NCBI GenBank assembly: GCA_033064195.1
Contig: JARBJD010000013.1
Location: forward strand, 372,001-436,000
Length of the DNA: 64,000 nt
Direction of reading: 5' to 3'
Source of the DNA: Blattamonas nauphoetae
Taxonomy: Eukaryota > Preaxostyla > Oxymonadida
Below the pieces are notes generated by a model. The model searched no databases and was not told where the DNA came from. It worked only from the letters and a program-made list of their open reading frames with translations. Each line of letters begins with the position of its first letter. Position 1 is the first letter of the stretch. Made by a program: the position numbers and the translations under genes. Below, piece after piece: positions 1 to 10,569 of the stretch.

Positions 1-1
1 T

Positions 2-1729
2 GAAAGAGATGATTTGTGTTTGTGGACAACAGGACTGATTGAGCTGATTGGGACCGAACTGAACGTGACACACAACAACTTCTTCAACATCAGTCAGGGA
101 GTGATCAGAATGAAGGGAGGAGAACTGGACATTCAAGGATCGATTTTCACCAACAATTCTCTGAACGATCAGGACTTCCCCTCAAATCATCAAAACATTG
201 GATGTGCTGAAGATGGGAAAGTAACCATTTCAAGCTTGGGAGCTGGCGATGGATCTCCTCTTCATCCATCAGCGTGGATCTTGTCTGATGCGTGTACCAT
301 CGAATCAACAGAAATGAATCCAGACTCTCCTCTCTTCATCCCAACACTCTCTTCTGAATCTACGTCGAAGTTGGACAAGAAGGCGAAATCGTTCACATTG
401 ACAATTGAAGGAACGATTCTGATTCCGTGTTCGCTGTTCCTGAAAGTGTTCGAGATGGGAAAAGATGGAACAGAAGCCAAATCAACTCAGATCCCTCTCA
501 CTGTTGACTCAGCGACATCATTCGCTGAGACGAAGATAGTCCTCACACTTCCCAGTTCGTCACTCAAATCTCTGGACAGCTCACTGGAATGGCGAGGACG
601 ACTAGTTTTTGGAGAAAATCAAACAACCAACAACACTTTCCTGATTCAACAGAGCTCGTCTGGTCGCTTTGCCCAAGCATTGAAAGACAACATGAAATGG
701 TGGATTCCTCTCGTGGTTGTTGTTTCATGTGCTCTTCTCGCATTGATTCTGCTTGTGATTCTCTATCTCCGACGCCGCAACAAGAAGGCAGGGAACAATC
801 AAAATGATGGAGAACAACAAGAACTGAACCAGACAGAAGTCAAGATCGATGTGTTGAAAGACGAAGGAGACATCGACGACAATCGAAATTCTGTCAACAC
901 CGCTGGTCACAAGCAATTGAAACCAGCCCTGACGTTCCACGAGGATCACTCCCATCCTTCTCTTCAGAACACCCACGAAATCGTGCAAACATCTGCCAAT
1001 CAAGCTCCTGTTCTGAATGTTGGGGAAGATCAATTTGGTCAGCCAAAACTCGAAAATGGATTCGCAGATTCACACGACACACTGTTCAACAGACTTCATG
1101 GACGAGAGAGGAAGACAGAATTGAATATCTATCGAACGCGATTGGATGTGGCGAAGACAGTTGAGAAACTGCTCTCCCTTCGCCCGAACGCTCTGGCACT
1201 TCGAAAATTGAATCCTCACTGGGTGTTCTACACTCCATCTGACGCAATCTGTTTCAGACTCAGTGAAAACACACAATCACAAGCTCCAACATCCACTCCC
1301 ACACAATCAGGAGAACATCAAGAGACACAAGAAGAGAAGCGATGGTCAGCGCCTGAAGAAGAGAACCGTGAGAATGGGATTGATGAAGGGAAAGTGACGG
1401 TTTTTCGGCTCGGCCTGATCTTGTGGGAAATCACGACCGGACAAGTCCCGTTCAGTGAGACAGATGCAGTGAATGCGCAGCGACAGCTTGGAATGGGAAT
1501 CGTTCCTGGAATGGATTCTGTTGATCCAGCTGAGCTTGCGACACTTCTTTTGGATTGTTTGGATCTGAATCCAGTTTGTCGTCCTTCTCTGGAATCAGTT
1601 GTTTCTCGTCTGGAGTCGATTGGGGAAGGAAAGAAAGAGGAAGCGGGAGATCTTCTGGAGCTCCCGAATCACGCGCCCGAACCGAAACCAGAATCGCGAA
1701 AACAAGACCCAACTTTCCAACATGAATAA
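2..1729 (+). CDS. Beta-helix receptor-like protein, C-terminal part (5' end outside window)
   Basis: The frame is open from base 2 to the TAA at 1727-1729, so the gene begins left of the window; no internal ATG needs to be the start. About residues 1-220 (counted from base 14) are the end of a serine/threonine-rich ectodomain. A single membrane helix follows (WWIPLVVVVSCALLALILL), then a basic stop-transfer patch (YLRRRNKK). The cytoplasmic tail carries kinase C-lobe signatures: an APE-like motif (RWSAPEE), a subdomain IX-like stretch (FRLGLILWEITTGQVPF) in which the usual Asp is missing, and a subdomain XI-like CRPSLESV. There is no glycine loop, VAIK lysine, HRD or DFG, so no catalytic activity is expected. 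The same ecto-TM-tail order recurs at 59-64 kb, including the motifs FNRLHGRERK / YERLHGGQKK and NAxALxxLxxHWV. Family call is good; ligand and partners are unknown. Confidence 0.8.
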   Translation, partial: ERDDLCLWTTGLIELIGTELNVTHNNFFNISQGVIRMKGGELDIQGSIFTNNSLNDQDFPSNHQNIGCAEDGKVTISSLGAGDGSPLHPSAWILSDACTIESTEMNPDSPLFIPTLSSESTSKLDKKAKSFTLTIEGTILIPCSLFLKVFEMGKDGTEAKSTQIPLTVDSATSFAETKIVLTLPSSSLKSLDSSLEWRGRLVFGENQTTNNTFLIQQSSSGRFAQALKDNMKWWIPLVVVVSCALLALILLVILYLRRRNKKAGNNQNDGEQQELNQTEVKIDVLKDEGDIDDNRNSVNTAGHKQLKPALTFHEDHSHPSLQNTHEIVQTSANQAPVLNVGEDQFGQPKLENGFADSHDTLFNRLHGRERKTELNIYRTRLDVAKTVEKLLSLRPNALALRKLNPHWVFYTPSDAICFRLSENTQSQAPTSTPTQSGEHQETQEEKRWSAPEEENRENGIDEGKVTVFRLGLILWEITTGQVPFSETDAVNAQRQLGMGIVPGMDSVDPAELATLLLDCLDLNPVCRPSLESVVSRLESIGEGKKEEAGDLLELPNHAPEPKPESRKQDPTFQHE

Positions 1730-2820
1730 CAACTCTCACTTGAAGCATTCTGAACACCGACAAATCTGCACTCTCACTTCTCTCTCGTCTCTGCTGATCA
1801 TTTCATCCTGGATCCACTCCCATCTCGTTCTGTTGGAGTTTCTAAGCGTTCTTTTTTTCTGATTCATTTGTCGGTCTCGCCTGAAGTCGCATCCTTCTCG
1901 CTGAGATCGGTCATTCTTCATCCAGCTCTCTCAATCTGAATCGCATCACATCATTAGCGATTCGATGACCGCAATCCTCAAATTTTGAGAGAATTCATTT
2001 CTTCATTCTTTCGTCCACAAGTCCAATCAACACGTGCCTGAGAACACTATCTCAACTATACATCGAACGACGTGAAGTCTGAACAAGGCTTGTCCCGTTC
2101 GAAGCTACCTGCCATCTCACCACTTTTAAACATCTCATCAACGACGCAGACATGAACAGTTTGAACTGATCAGAGTCCACAACAGCAACGAACACTCACA
2201 CGCTCTTTCGACAACTTCGGCCCGTCCTCACTTCTTCCGTGTCGAAAGACTATTCATCAACACCTCGTTCACTCATCATTGATGGAGTCATCTCACATTG
2301 CTTTCACCAGCCATCACTCTTCCATCGACACTCACATCTCACGTGTGTGTTGGGTGGACGTTTTGGTTGTTGTCTCGCTTCACCTCATGTCACAGATCCG
2401 GCACTCTCGTTCTGGATTTTCATCATTTTACGTAGTTTCGTTGCAATGGAATATCGACCAACAATCCGTATCTTTGTTGATGCCCAACAATGCTTCTCTG
2501 CCGTCTTCATTCCAATATTCTATGTTCTCACACATCACCAATTTCGTGACACTTCATGCCCCTATTCTTCATTGCGGAATCTCGGATTTTTGCCCGGTAC
2601 GTGATTCCTTCATTTCACTGTCCACATCAGAAACATGATTTTTTCATTTCGAGTTCTCGACATCCTGACTCGTGACGGATCAGAGTGACTTGAACCAATG
2701 GGGAGATCAAAATCATGTTCCATCGTCTGAACGCGTCATCTTCTCAACCATCATTCTGGGATGTCGTCCTTTATTTTAATCCTGTTTTCAACCTGATTTC
2801 TTCAGATTGAGTCTTTTTAA
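1730..2820. other. Intergenic stretch, no gene recognised
   Basis: About 1.1 kb between the receptor-like gene and the first ARM-like gene. Overlapping plus-strand open frames of about 120 codons exist at 2239-2638, but they show no domain, no signal peptide and no counterpart elsewhere in the window. I treat the stretch as non-coding or decayed sequence. Confidence 0.5.
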
Positions 2821-2829
2821 GGGTAGATC
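2821..2829 (+). promoter_or_regulatory. GGGTAGATC start-proximal motif, copy 1
   Basis: GGGTAGATC begins 17 bases upstream of the ATG at 2838. The same word, or one base different, lies at exactly the same distance upstream of the starts at 5807 and 8772, and 23 bases upstream of the start at 20574. The position suggests an initiator or 5' UTR element, but no transcript data are available. Confidence 0.45.
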
Positions 2830-2837
2830 CATCAAAA

Positions 2838-5507
2838 ATGCCTCCCAAGCATACATTAAGGAAAAAACGAACTAAAACACAATCAGATACTCGGACACAA
2901 CACATTCACTCTTCGAAATCGAACAAACCCGTCGTTCATTCAACAATCCAAGATTCCATCGAAAACGACAACGATTCTTCGCTTGATTCACATGTAATCT
3001 CATCCGCAACTGATGTAGTCACAGTTACTGCCAATGATCGACACTATATTCGTGTGTCAAAACAAATTCTGCAGAACGAACTGGAAAGACAACGAATGAA
3101 TGTCGAATCAATGTTGGAACAAGCGCATCTGGAGGGTGATGAGATCAGTCTTCCCACCTTCACCACGTCAGATTGGCGGTTGGTCTTGCAAGATTCAATC
3201 ACGGACGATGATCTACAACAAGGGTGCATCTCGCTTTTCGAACAAGTCAACTCCGGAAAGAAGTTAACTCCAAATGAAGTTGTTCACGCTGTGCATTTCC
3301 TGGAGTACGCAACCATACACATCGAACATCGCGGAAATGGCTGCAGTTCGCTCATAGAAAACATATTCCCTGAAGATGAGGACTGCCAAACAAAACTGAT
3401 GCCTGCTCTCCTCAAACTCGCTTGTCATCCATCTGAAAAGCTCCGAGCAGTTACTCTCTCGTTATTTGTTATTTCTCTTTCAAATTCAAGAGACAAATTC
3501 CTTCTTGCTGTGGCTGCCACTGGATTATTGCCAGAACTCTTAGAAGTCCTGAAACCACATGAAATCCCACTGAACCGAACAACCATTGAATTCCATCGCC
3601 ATTTTACATCGATTGCGAACTATTGTTTCTTCTATTTTACCCCAGAAAGCATCCTCCGGCATCTCGAAATCGAACCGTCCTATACGAGCGCCGAAATGCT
3701 CAAATCAAAGCTCATCAATCCCATTTTCCGACAATTTTGCAAATATCTTCAGAATCTCATTGCCCTTCCAGCTTCCCCCACTGATTATTACTCCGGCCTC
3801 TCGCTTGTGTCGAACCTGGCGATCTTCGATCAGTACATCGCACGCGGAGAGAATGGATTTGCCAATCAAGACATTCGGCAATTTTTTGTTGAGCTGAGAA
3901 AGAATATGACGGAAGAACTTGCATCATCGTTGAATCTTGCCGTGACAGGTGAACAGCTGTCCCGGCTTCTCTTTGGCGATCGAGGATCTCTCAGCGACAA
4001 GACGTGGTTGCAGATCTTTGAAAACATCCTTGTTCGACTGAGCGAGGGGAGACACTTGTCCGATTTGGGACTCGAAGCGTTTTTGTATTTCCTGTCTTGT
4101 AGCCCCAACTTTTTCAGGCTGAACCTCTGTTCGGATGGAACTTGCTCCATCAAAAGGTTCAGGGATCTTGTCTATCGGATGCATCTGACTTCGAATCCCT
4201 TCTGCACTCTCTTCAACACCACTCGACTCCACAATTCTGTTGCTATTCTCAGCAAATACCATTTACTGACGGATCTGGTCGACTTTGAGACTCTCGTGAA
4301 GTACGTTTGCACTGATTGGTTCTCAACCTTGTTTCATGCACTCACTCCTTCGAAATTGCCATTCACGAGTGACTTTCTGCCACTCCACGACCAACTCATC
4401 TCGCTGATGACTCACTGTCTCGTCACCATCGCTTCCGCTAGCTTCTCAAACAAGCAAGGTCAAATCCAAAGCGAACCATGGAATGTCTACAACACATTCA
4501 TCGAACAAGCGAAAGATTACATCGTCCATCTCTCACTCCACCCGTTCTCGTTGGTTCCTCGCGGAGACGACGTCGCCATCCTTGCCTTCTTAAAGCGTTT
4601 GTTTGAGCCTGACTTCGAAAACAGCGTGACGAAGCCGTTTCGCGATGAAATGAGGAAAGATATGGATGCATCTGCCATCTCGTCGCCATCCCCGCCATTC
4701 ATCCTCACATCCGAACTTGTCTGTCATCTCACCGACGAAGAGATCATGAATGTTGTGGACAGAATTGTTGCTCTGCTCGAAAGCGACTCTCCCATCTCTG
4801 ACGACACGATCCTTCGGATCTGCACGTTCCACAAAATGACGCTCCAGTCTGTGTATCTTCCGGAATTGTTCCGAAAAGCGGGGAGATCAACAGAACGATG
4901 CTTCCACACATTCGAGTGTCTCCTCTCTCTCCCCGTCGACCATTTAGATCTTCGCCCCATCAACTCTCTCCTCACTTCGAGACCAGACTCTCTTCAACCA
5001 ACACTCGACGAGTGGGACGATGTGGATCTGGCGACAGTTGGAATTGTGATGCGAAAGTTGGACAAATGCGATATCCCAAAGGCCTCTTGTTACAATCAAC
5101 TCGAGAAAATCATTCGTGATTTTGTCAGACAAAGTGTCAGACAAGTTCGCCACCGCGCTGTTCGACTGAGTCAGCCACAGCTCGCACAACTTCTTGCTCC
5201 TTCGATCGACTTTCTGAGCAACTTCCTCATCGAACCGTCTGGTTACGATTTCCGAGAGAAAGAGCGTGAATGCCACAACATCATCGACGTCTGCAAACTT
5301 GGCGATCAGCGTGTGATTGCTGAGTGTTTCAGAAGCATAGGATTCTTCTCCCGGATTGTCTGTGGGGTGTTGCGTGATCGCACTTCATTCGACTGTGAGT
5401 GTGTTGTGCATGCCTTTCTCGTTCGACCTAATTATCCTGACGATTCTAGATTAGGAAGAAAGAAGCTTCGAAGACCGATTGAGCACTTTCTGGAGGAAGG
5501 GTGGTAG
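2838..5507 (+). CDS. Large ARM-like repeat protein, tandem copy 1 (in-frame TAG before a conserved tail)
   Basis: 889 residues from ATG 2838 to TAG 5505-5507. The N-terminus is basic and polar (MPPKHTLRKKRTK), and the rest is predicted helical with Leu-rich pairs typical of ARM/HEAT-like solenoids (for example ALLKLACHPSEKLRAVTLSL). It is collinear with the 934-residue copy at 5807-8611 over its whole length. In that copy the residue at the TAG is Gln (EEGWQDVLEF). Here the same frame continues after TAG with a recognisable tail (DVLEFVFVQKN, then FHGANL) to a TGA at 5640-5642, the homologous stop position. So this copy either lost its last ~45 residues recently through CAG-to-TAG, or reads through. 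Function is unknown; shared Leu-rich patterns suggest kinship with the smaller ARM-like genes at 18-23 and 43 kb. Confidence 0.8.
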   Translation: MPPKHTLRKKRTKTQSDTRTQHIHSSKSNKPVVHSTIQDSIENDNDSSLDSHVISSATDVVTVTANDRHYIRVSKQILQNELERQRMNVESMLEQAHLEGDEISLPTFTTSDWRLVLQDSITDDDLQQGCISLFEQVNSGKKLTPNEVVHAVHFLEYATIHIEHRGNGCSSLIENIFPEDEDCQTKLMPALLKLACHPSEKLRAVTLSLFVISLSNSRDKFLLAVAATGLLPELLEVLKPHEIPLNRTTIEFHRHFTSIANYCFFYFTPESILRHLEIEPSYTSAEMLKSKLINPIFRQFCKYLQNLIALPASPTDYYSGLSLVSNLAIFDQYIARGENGFANQDIRQFFVELRKNMTEELASSLNLAVTGEQLSRLLFGDRGSLSDKTWLQIFENILVRLSEGRHLSDLGLEAFLYFLSCSPNFFRLNLCSDGTCSIKRFRDLVYRMHLTSNPFCTLFNTTRLHNSVAILSKYHLLTDLVDFETLVKYVCTDWFSTLFHALTPSKLPFTSDFLPLHDQLISLMTHCLVTIASASFSNKQGQIQSEPWNVYNTFIEQAKDYIVHLSLHPFSLVPRGDDVAILAFLKRLFEPDFENSVTKPFRDEMRKDMDASAISSPSPPFILTSELVCHLTDEEIMNVVDRIVALLESDSPISDDTILRICTFHKMTLQSVYLPELFRKAGRSTERCFHTFECLLSLPVDHLDLRPINSLLTSRPDSLQPTLDEWDDVDLATVGIVMRKLDKCDIPKASCYNQLEKIIRDFVRQSVRQVRHRAVRLSQPQLAQLLAPSIDFLSNFLIEPSGYDFREKERECHNIIDVCKLGDQRVIAECFRSIGFFSRIVCGVLRDRTSFDCECVVHAFLVRPNYPDDSRLGRKKLRRPIEHFLEEGW

Positions 5508-5789
5508 GATGTCTTGGAGTTCGTCTTTGTCCAGAAGAATGTTTGTGATTGGCGCAACACGCAACATAAAAGATACGTGGAAATGATGGGATTCCATGGG
5601 GCGAATTTGAGCAAGCGAATCAGTTGGTATGACACGAACTGATGCTGCTCGTTTCTTCGTGTTCTTCTTTATTGCAAACGAACAACCAAACAGATCATAT
5701 TCATTGTTCAAACCATTTCATTAATCATATTCATCTCACGACTGTGATTCTCTTCTTGAAGCTTGGTGAATGGATTTGGTAGAGTCAAA

Positions 5790-5798
5790 GGGTAGATC
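5790..5798 (+). promoter_or_regulatory. GGGTAGATC start-proximal motif, copy 2
   Basis: GGGTAGATC again begins 17 bases upstream of the ATG (5807). It sits in a conserved upstream block, AGAGTCAAAG directly before the motif, that is shared with the third copy. Confidence 0.45.
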
Positions 5799-5806
5799 CT
5801 TCCAAC

Positions 5807-8611
5807 ATGCCTCCAAAGCATAAATTCAGGAGAAAACTCAGCAAAACACAATCAAACACTCGGACACAATATATTGAATCTTCGAAATCGGACGAAAACA
5901 TCGCTCATTCAACAATACTAGGTTCATGTGAAAACGACAACGAATCCTCGCTTGATCTACATTCAATCCCATCTGCAACTGATGAAGTCACAATTACTGC
6001 CAATGATCGGCAATATGTTCGTGTCTCAAAACAGATTCTGCAGAACGAACTGAAACGAAAGCGAATGAATGTCGAATCACTGTTGGAACAAGCACTTCTG
6101 GAGGGTGATGAGATCAGTCTTCCGACATCCACCCCATCAGATTGGAGAGTGATCTTGCAGGATTCAATCACGTTGGATGATCTCAGGGAAGGGTATATCT
6201 CACTTTTCGAGCAAGTCAACTCCGAAGTGAAATTGACACAAAATGAAGTTTTTCACGCCGTCCGTTTCCTGGAATACACCACCATACACATCGAACATCG
6301 CGAATATCCCCACAACAAGCTCATAAAAACCAACTTCCGTGAAAAGAAGAACTACCGAAAGCAACTGATGTCAGCTCTCCTCAAACTCGTTTGCCATCCA
6401 TCTGAAACACTCCGAACAGTTTCTCTCTCCTTCCTCGCTGCTTCATTACGGTCTTCAAGCGATGAATTCCGTATTGCAGTGATTACCACCGGATTGTTGC
6501 GACATCTCTTCGAAGTCCTGAAGCCGCACGAAATCCCTTTAAACCGGACAACTTTCGAATTTCACCGCCATTTTACATCGATTGTGGACGTTTTTCTCGA
6601 CTTTTTAATCCCAGAGATGATCAGCCGTCATCTCAAAATCGAGCCGTCCAATCCTCGCCCCAAAACGCTCGTATCAGAAATCATAGATCCTATTTCCCGA
6701 CTCATTTGCGCATATTTGCGATATCTCGTCAACCATCCTATTTCCCCCACTGATTATTTCTCCGGCCTCTCGCTTGTGTCGAACCTGGCGATCTTCGATA
6801 ATTACATCACACGCGGTGAGAATGGATTTGCCAATCAAGACAGTCGGCTTTTTTTTGTTGAGCTGAGAAAGAATATGACGAAAGAACTTGCATCATCGTT
6901 GAATCTTGCCGTGACAGGAGAGACGCTCCAGGAGCTTCTCTTTGGCAAAGAGGAAGACATGTGCGACAGGTCGTGGTTGCAGATATTGGACAACATCCTT
7001 CTTCGACTGAGCGAGGGGAGACACTTGTCCGATTTGGGACTCGAAGCGTTTCTGTGCTTCCTGTCTCGTCGCCCCGACCATCTCAAGCTGGACATCTGTT
7101 CAGATGGAACATACTCAATCAAAAGGTCCAGAAATCTTGTATATCGGATGCATTTGCCTTCGAACCCATTCTGCACTCTCTTCAACACCACTCGACTCCA
7201 CAATTCTGTTGCCATTCTCGAACAGTACCATTTACTGACGAATCTGATCGACAATGAGTCACTCGTCAAGCACATTTGGAACGATTGGTTCTCCTCCTTG
7301 TTCCATACACTCACTCCTTCGACATTGCCATTCACGAACGACTTTCTGCCACTCCACAATCAACTCGTCGACTTGATGAATCACTGTCTCGTCACACTCA
7401 GAAACGTTGACTTCACAAGCGAGTATGGCCAAATCCAAAGCGAACCGTGTCATGTCTACAACACACTCCTCGAACAAACGAAAGAGTACATCGTCCATCT
7501 CTCGCTCCATCCATTTTCCTTAATATCAACCATAAAAACCAACATCATCCTCGACTTCTTTGAACGTTTGTTTCGACATCGTTTCGAAAACAGCGTGACG
7601 AAGCCGTTTCGAGAGAAGTTGAGGAAAGAAATGGATGAGGCTGCCCTCTCATCGTCATCTCCGCCGTTCATCCTCACATCTAACTTTGTCTGTTATCTCA
7701 CCAACGAAGAGATCTTGAATGTTGTGGACAGAATTGTTGCTCTGCTCGAAAGCGACTCTCCCATCTCTGACGACACCATCCTTCGGATTTGCGCGTTCCA
7801 CACGAACCAACTCGAAGATGTGTATCTTCCCGAATTGTTCCGAAAAGCGGGGAGATCAACAGAACAATACCTCCACGCATTCGAATGTCTCCTCTCTCTC
7901 CCCGTCGACAATGTCGATCTTCGTCCCGTCAATTCTCTCCTCACCCCGAAGCCAAAGACACTTCAACCAACACTCGACGAGTGGGAAGATTTGGATCTTC
8001 TGACAGTTGGAATTGTGATGCGAAGAATGGACGAGTTCAAGATCTCAATCTACTCTGATTCCGATGAACTCGAAGAAAACATTCGTACTTTTGTCATCCG
8101 AAGTTTGCCACAAGCTCGCCACAGTGTCGTTCGACTGAATCAGCCGCGGCTGGAGCAACTGCTTGCTCCTTCGATCGACTTTCTGGGGTACTTCCTGGTC
8201 GAACCAGGCAACTGCAGTTACCACGAGAAAGAGCATGATTGCCACAGAATCATCGACATCTTGGAATTTGGCGATCAGCGTGTGATTGCTGAGTGTTTCA
8301 GCAGGATCGGATTCTTCTCTCGGATTGTGTGTGGGGTGTTGGATGCTCGCACTTCATACCACTGTGAATGTGTTGTTCATGTCTTTCTCGTTCGACAACG
8401 TTGTCATGACAATGGACGAGCACGAAGAAAGATGCTTCGAAATCCGATTGAGCACTTTCTGGAGGAAGGGTGGCAGGATGTCTTGGAGTTCATCTTGGTC
8501 AAGAAGAAGGCTAGCGATTGGTTCAATGAGCGACCCAACACATACATGGAAATGATGAGATTCCATGGGGCGAATTTGGACAGGCGAATCTGGTTATATG
8601 ACTCGACCTAA
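5807..8611 (+). CDS. Large ARM-like repeat protein, tandem copy 2 (full length)
   Basis: 934 residues, ATG 5807 to TAA 8609-8611. It is the intact paralogue of the gene at 2838; the start-to-start distance is 2,969 bp. Shared blocks include VRVSKQILQNEL, EVLKPHEIPLNRTT, FFVELRKNMT, LSEGRHLSDLGLEAFL, SNPFCTLFNTTRLHNSVAIL and LLESDSPISDDTILRIC. Much of the rest is diverged, so the pair is not brand new. No signal peptide or membrane segment is evident; the basic, Ser/Thr-rich N-terminus followed by a helical solenoid suggests an intracellular scaffold, which is inference. The tail ends LDRRIWLYDST. No catalytic motif is recognisable. Confidence 0.85.
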   Translation: MPPKHKFRRKLSKTQSNTRTQYIESSKSDENIAHSTILGSCENDNESSLDLHSIPSATDEVTITANDRQYVRVSKQILQNELKRKRMNVESLLEQALLEGDEISLPTSTPSDWRVILQDSITLDDLREGYISLFEQVNSEVKLTQNEVFHAVRFLEYTTIHIEHREYPHNKLIKTNFREKKNYRKQLMSALLKLVCHPSETLRTVSLSFLAASLRSSSDEFRIAVITTGLLRHLFEVLKPHEIPLNRTTFEFHRHFTSIVDVFLDFLIPEMISRHLKIEPSNPRPKTLVSEIIDPISRLICAYLRYLVNHPISPTDYFSGLSLVSNLAIFDNYITRGENGFANQDSRLFFVELRKNMTKELASSLNLAVTGETLQELLFGKEEDMCDRSWLQILDNILLRLSEGRHLSDLGLEAFLCFLSRRPDHLKLDICSDGTYSIKRSRNLVYRMHLPSNPFCTLFNTTRLHNSVAILEQYHLLTNLIDNESLVKHIWNDWFSSLFHTLTPSTLPFTNDFLPLHNQLVDLMNHCLVTLRNVDFTSEYGQIQSEPCHVYNTLLEQTKEYIVHLSLHPFSLISTIKTNIILDFFERLFRHRFENSVTKPFREKLRKEMDEAALSSSSPPFILTSNFVCYLTNEEILNVVDRIVALLESDSPISDDTILRICAFHTNQLEDVYLPELFRKAGRSTEQYLHAFECLLSLPVDNVDLRPVNSLLTPKPKTLQPTLDEWEDLDLLTVGIVMRRMDEFKISIYSDSDELEENIRTFVIRSLPQARHSVVRLNQPRLEQLLAPSIDFLGYFLVEPGNCSYHEKEHDCHRIIDILEFGDQRVIAECFSRIGFFSRIVCGVLDARTSYHCECVVHVFLVRQRCHDNGRARRKMLRNPIEHFLEEGWQDVLEFILVKKKASDWFNERPNTYMEMMRFHGANLDRRIWLYDST

Positions 8612-8813
8612 TGCTGCTCTTTTCTTCGTGTTCTTCTTTGTTGCAAACGACTAAACGAATCACATTCATTATTCCAACCATTTCATTAATCATATTCATC
8701 TCACGACAGTGGTCCCCTTCTTGCAGTTGGGTGAATGGATATGCTAGAGTCAAAGGGCAGATCTATCCAAAATGCCTCCCAAACAAAAATTTGGGAAACA
8801 ACGCATCAGATAA
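8612..8813 (+). pseudogene. Third tandem copy, 5' remnant only
   Basis: After the second ARM-like gene the sequence repeats the upstream block of copy 2 (compare 5643-5806), including TTCTTCGTGTTCTTCTTT, CATTTCATTAATCATATTCATC and the AGAGTCAAAGGG lead-in. An ATG at 8772 then opens MPPKQKFGKQRIR, matching the other copies' MPPKH starts, and stops at TAA 8811-8813. Start spacing from copy 2 is 2,965 bp. Only the promoter-proximal end of a third unit survives, which marks the right edge of the tandem array. Confidence 0.8.
8755..8763 (+). promoter_or_regulatory. GGGCAGATC start-proximal motif, copy 3
   Basis: One-base variant of the motif, again 17 bases before an ATG (8772), in front of the truncated third copy. 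Confidence 0.35.
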
Positions 8814-9438
8814 CATGATTTGAGAGATTTTCATCTGGAATTTCGGGTTCACACGAACGTAGTATGTATAATGATTTGGTCCTCTTTAAGACAAAATTTT
8901 CAAACAAGGTATCATCTGAAATCGATTCTGCATCATATACAGAGTAATTGTTTGTTACTTCTCCCGGTTTGTCATTCTCATCATCAACTCTTTCTCCAAA
9001 TTTCTTGTTTATTCCGACTTCTTTAAGGTTCATTCATTCACACATGCCCGCCACTCGCTCCATTCCTGCCTCGGAGTCGAAATTGATTGCGTTCATTTGC
9101 TTGTTTCATGACGATCGTCAAAATCAAGTCCATTATTTTTTTTATTTTCACCGTGGCTGTCTCAAAATAAGACTCAAAATTATTGATTATTGAAGATTGG
9201 TTCTCCAATTCGAGATTCAGAACTCTCAGCCACTTATCATTCATTATAAACTATTATTGTCCGAAATGGAGAGGAATGAAAACCTACCCATAACTTGACT
9301 CTGCCGAAATCCCAGACGAAAACGACTCATTTTTTCCTTTCTCAAAGAACGGAGAGTTGACCCGCAGTTTATTTTTCTGAGTACGGTTCTTGATTTCTTG
9401 GATGAAAACGAGTGAAAATGTTGATGTCCATAGCACAG
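8814..9438. other. AT-rich intergenic stretch, possible original 5' end of the next gene
   Basis: No gene is seen in 8814-9400. An ATG at 9402 opens a 13-codon frame (MKTSENVDVHSTV) that reaches the TA dinucleotide at 9439-9440, where the foldback element begins. Past the element's other TA the same frame joins the open exon upstream of 10668. This makes 9402 a candidate original start of the coiled-coil gene; it is an inference from frame continuity. Confidence 0.35.
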
Positions 9439-9440
9439 TA

Positions 9441-10567
9441 CAGTCCTTTCCAAAAAGTTGATCAGGTGTTTCAAAAAGATGGTTGATCGAGTTGATACCC
9501 TCGCCCACAATACTGATTTTCCTCTCCTGACCACTTTCCACCCCTGACTCATCTCTCGTTTTAGAATACCTAGATGGACAGATAGTGACAAAAAAGATGG
9601 TCTGTCTTATTTTTCGCAAAACATGTGCACATTTTGTGGAGATTTTCTGACCACTTTTTTCATTCCAGATTTTGCTCTCATTATTCATCTTTCTCTCCAG
9701 CAGAACAAAATTCTTAATTAACACACAATATTATTCGGTGCCCCGCATTTTCCCCACTGCCACAGTTGTATTCTCTGACATAACATCTGAGATTGACGAA
9801 ATGGATGTTGTGACATCACTACGGATTGAAACATCGACACAAAGCGAGATGAGAGAATTCGAGAAGAGGATAAATGCATAGAAGATGTGATCGAGTCTAC
9901 AGAGAGATATTGGCAGTGTTCTGATGGTGTGAACAGCTCCGATCTTGAAGTTGTGAACAACTGATCATTTTGCAGGAACAAGTTGAGATAAATGCCTAAT
10001 ATGATAAGAGTAAGAAAGAACACTCGTGAAAGTCAGATTACTATCCAGTGGAGAGAGACAATCAGATCGATGGTTTCGTGATTGATTTTGAGCTGATAGT
10101 CCCTTCTACTACCAGATAGTTTTTCGTACCAGGATCTATAGACTGAGATTGAGAGTATGAATGACGTGAAAAATCCATAAACTCGCATACACATCAAATT
10201 GTCGACGCTGAATGACTGTGATCGACAGGTCAGAGAATACAACTGTGGCAGTGGGGAAAATGCGGGGCACCGAATAATATTGTGTGTTAATTAAGAATTT
10301 TGTTCTGCTGGAGAGAAAGATGAATAATGAGAGCAAAATCTGGAATGAAAAAAGTGGTCAGAAAATCTCCACAAAATGTGCACATGTTTTGCGAAAAATA
10401 AGACAGACCATCTTTTTTGTCACTATCTGTCCATCTAGGTATTCTAAAACGAGAGATGAGTCAGGGGTGGAAAGTGGTCAGGAGAGGAAAATCAGTATTG
10501 TGGGCGAGGGTATCAACTCGATCAACCATCTTTTTGAAACACCTGATCAACTTTTTGGAAAGGACTG
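9441..10567. mobile_element. Tc1/mariner-like foldback MITE with ~340-bp inverted arms
   Basis: The left arm (9441-9779) and right arm (10229-10567) are inverted copies of each other; matching positions add up to 20,008 throughout where I checked. They flank 449 bp of unrelated sequence. The outer ends read CAGTCCTTTCCAAAAAGTT, and each end abuts a TA (9439-9440 and 10568-10569), the classic target duplication of the Tc1/mariner superfamily. No transposase is encoded, so the element is non-autonomous. The arms look essentially identical, implying recent formation or insertion. It lies inside what appears to be the first exon of the coiled-coil gene to its right. Confidence 0.75.
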
Positions 10568-10569
10568 TA

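Noticed and set aside
2838-8611. TAG/TAA reassigned to glutamine throughout
   Set aside because: TAA terminates the sister ARM-like gene at the homologous stop position, and also the transporter, the coiled-coil gene and others. A single TAG case is not enough.
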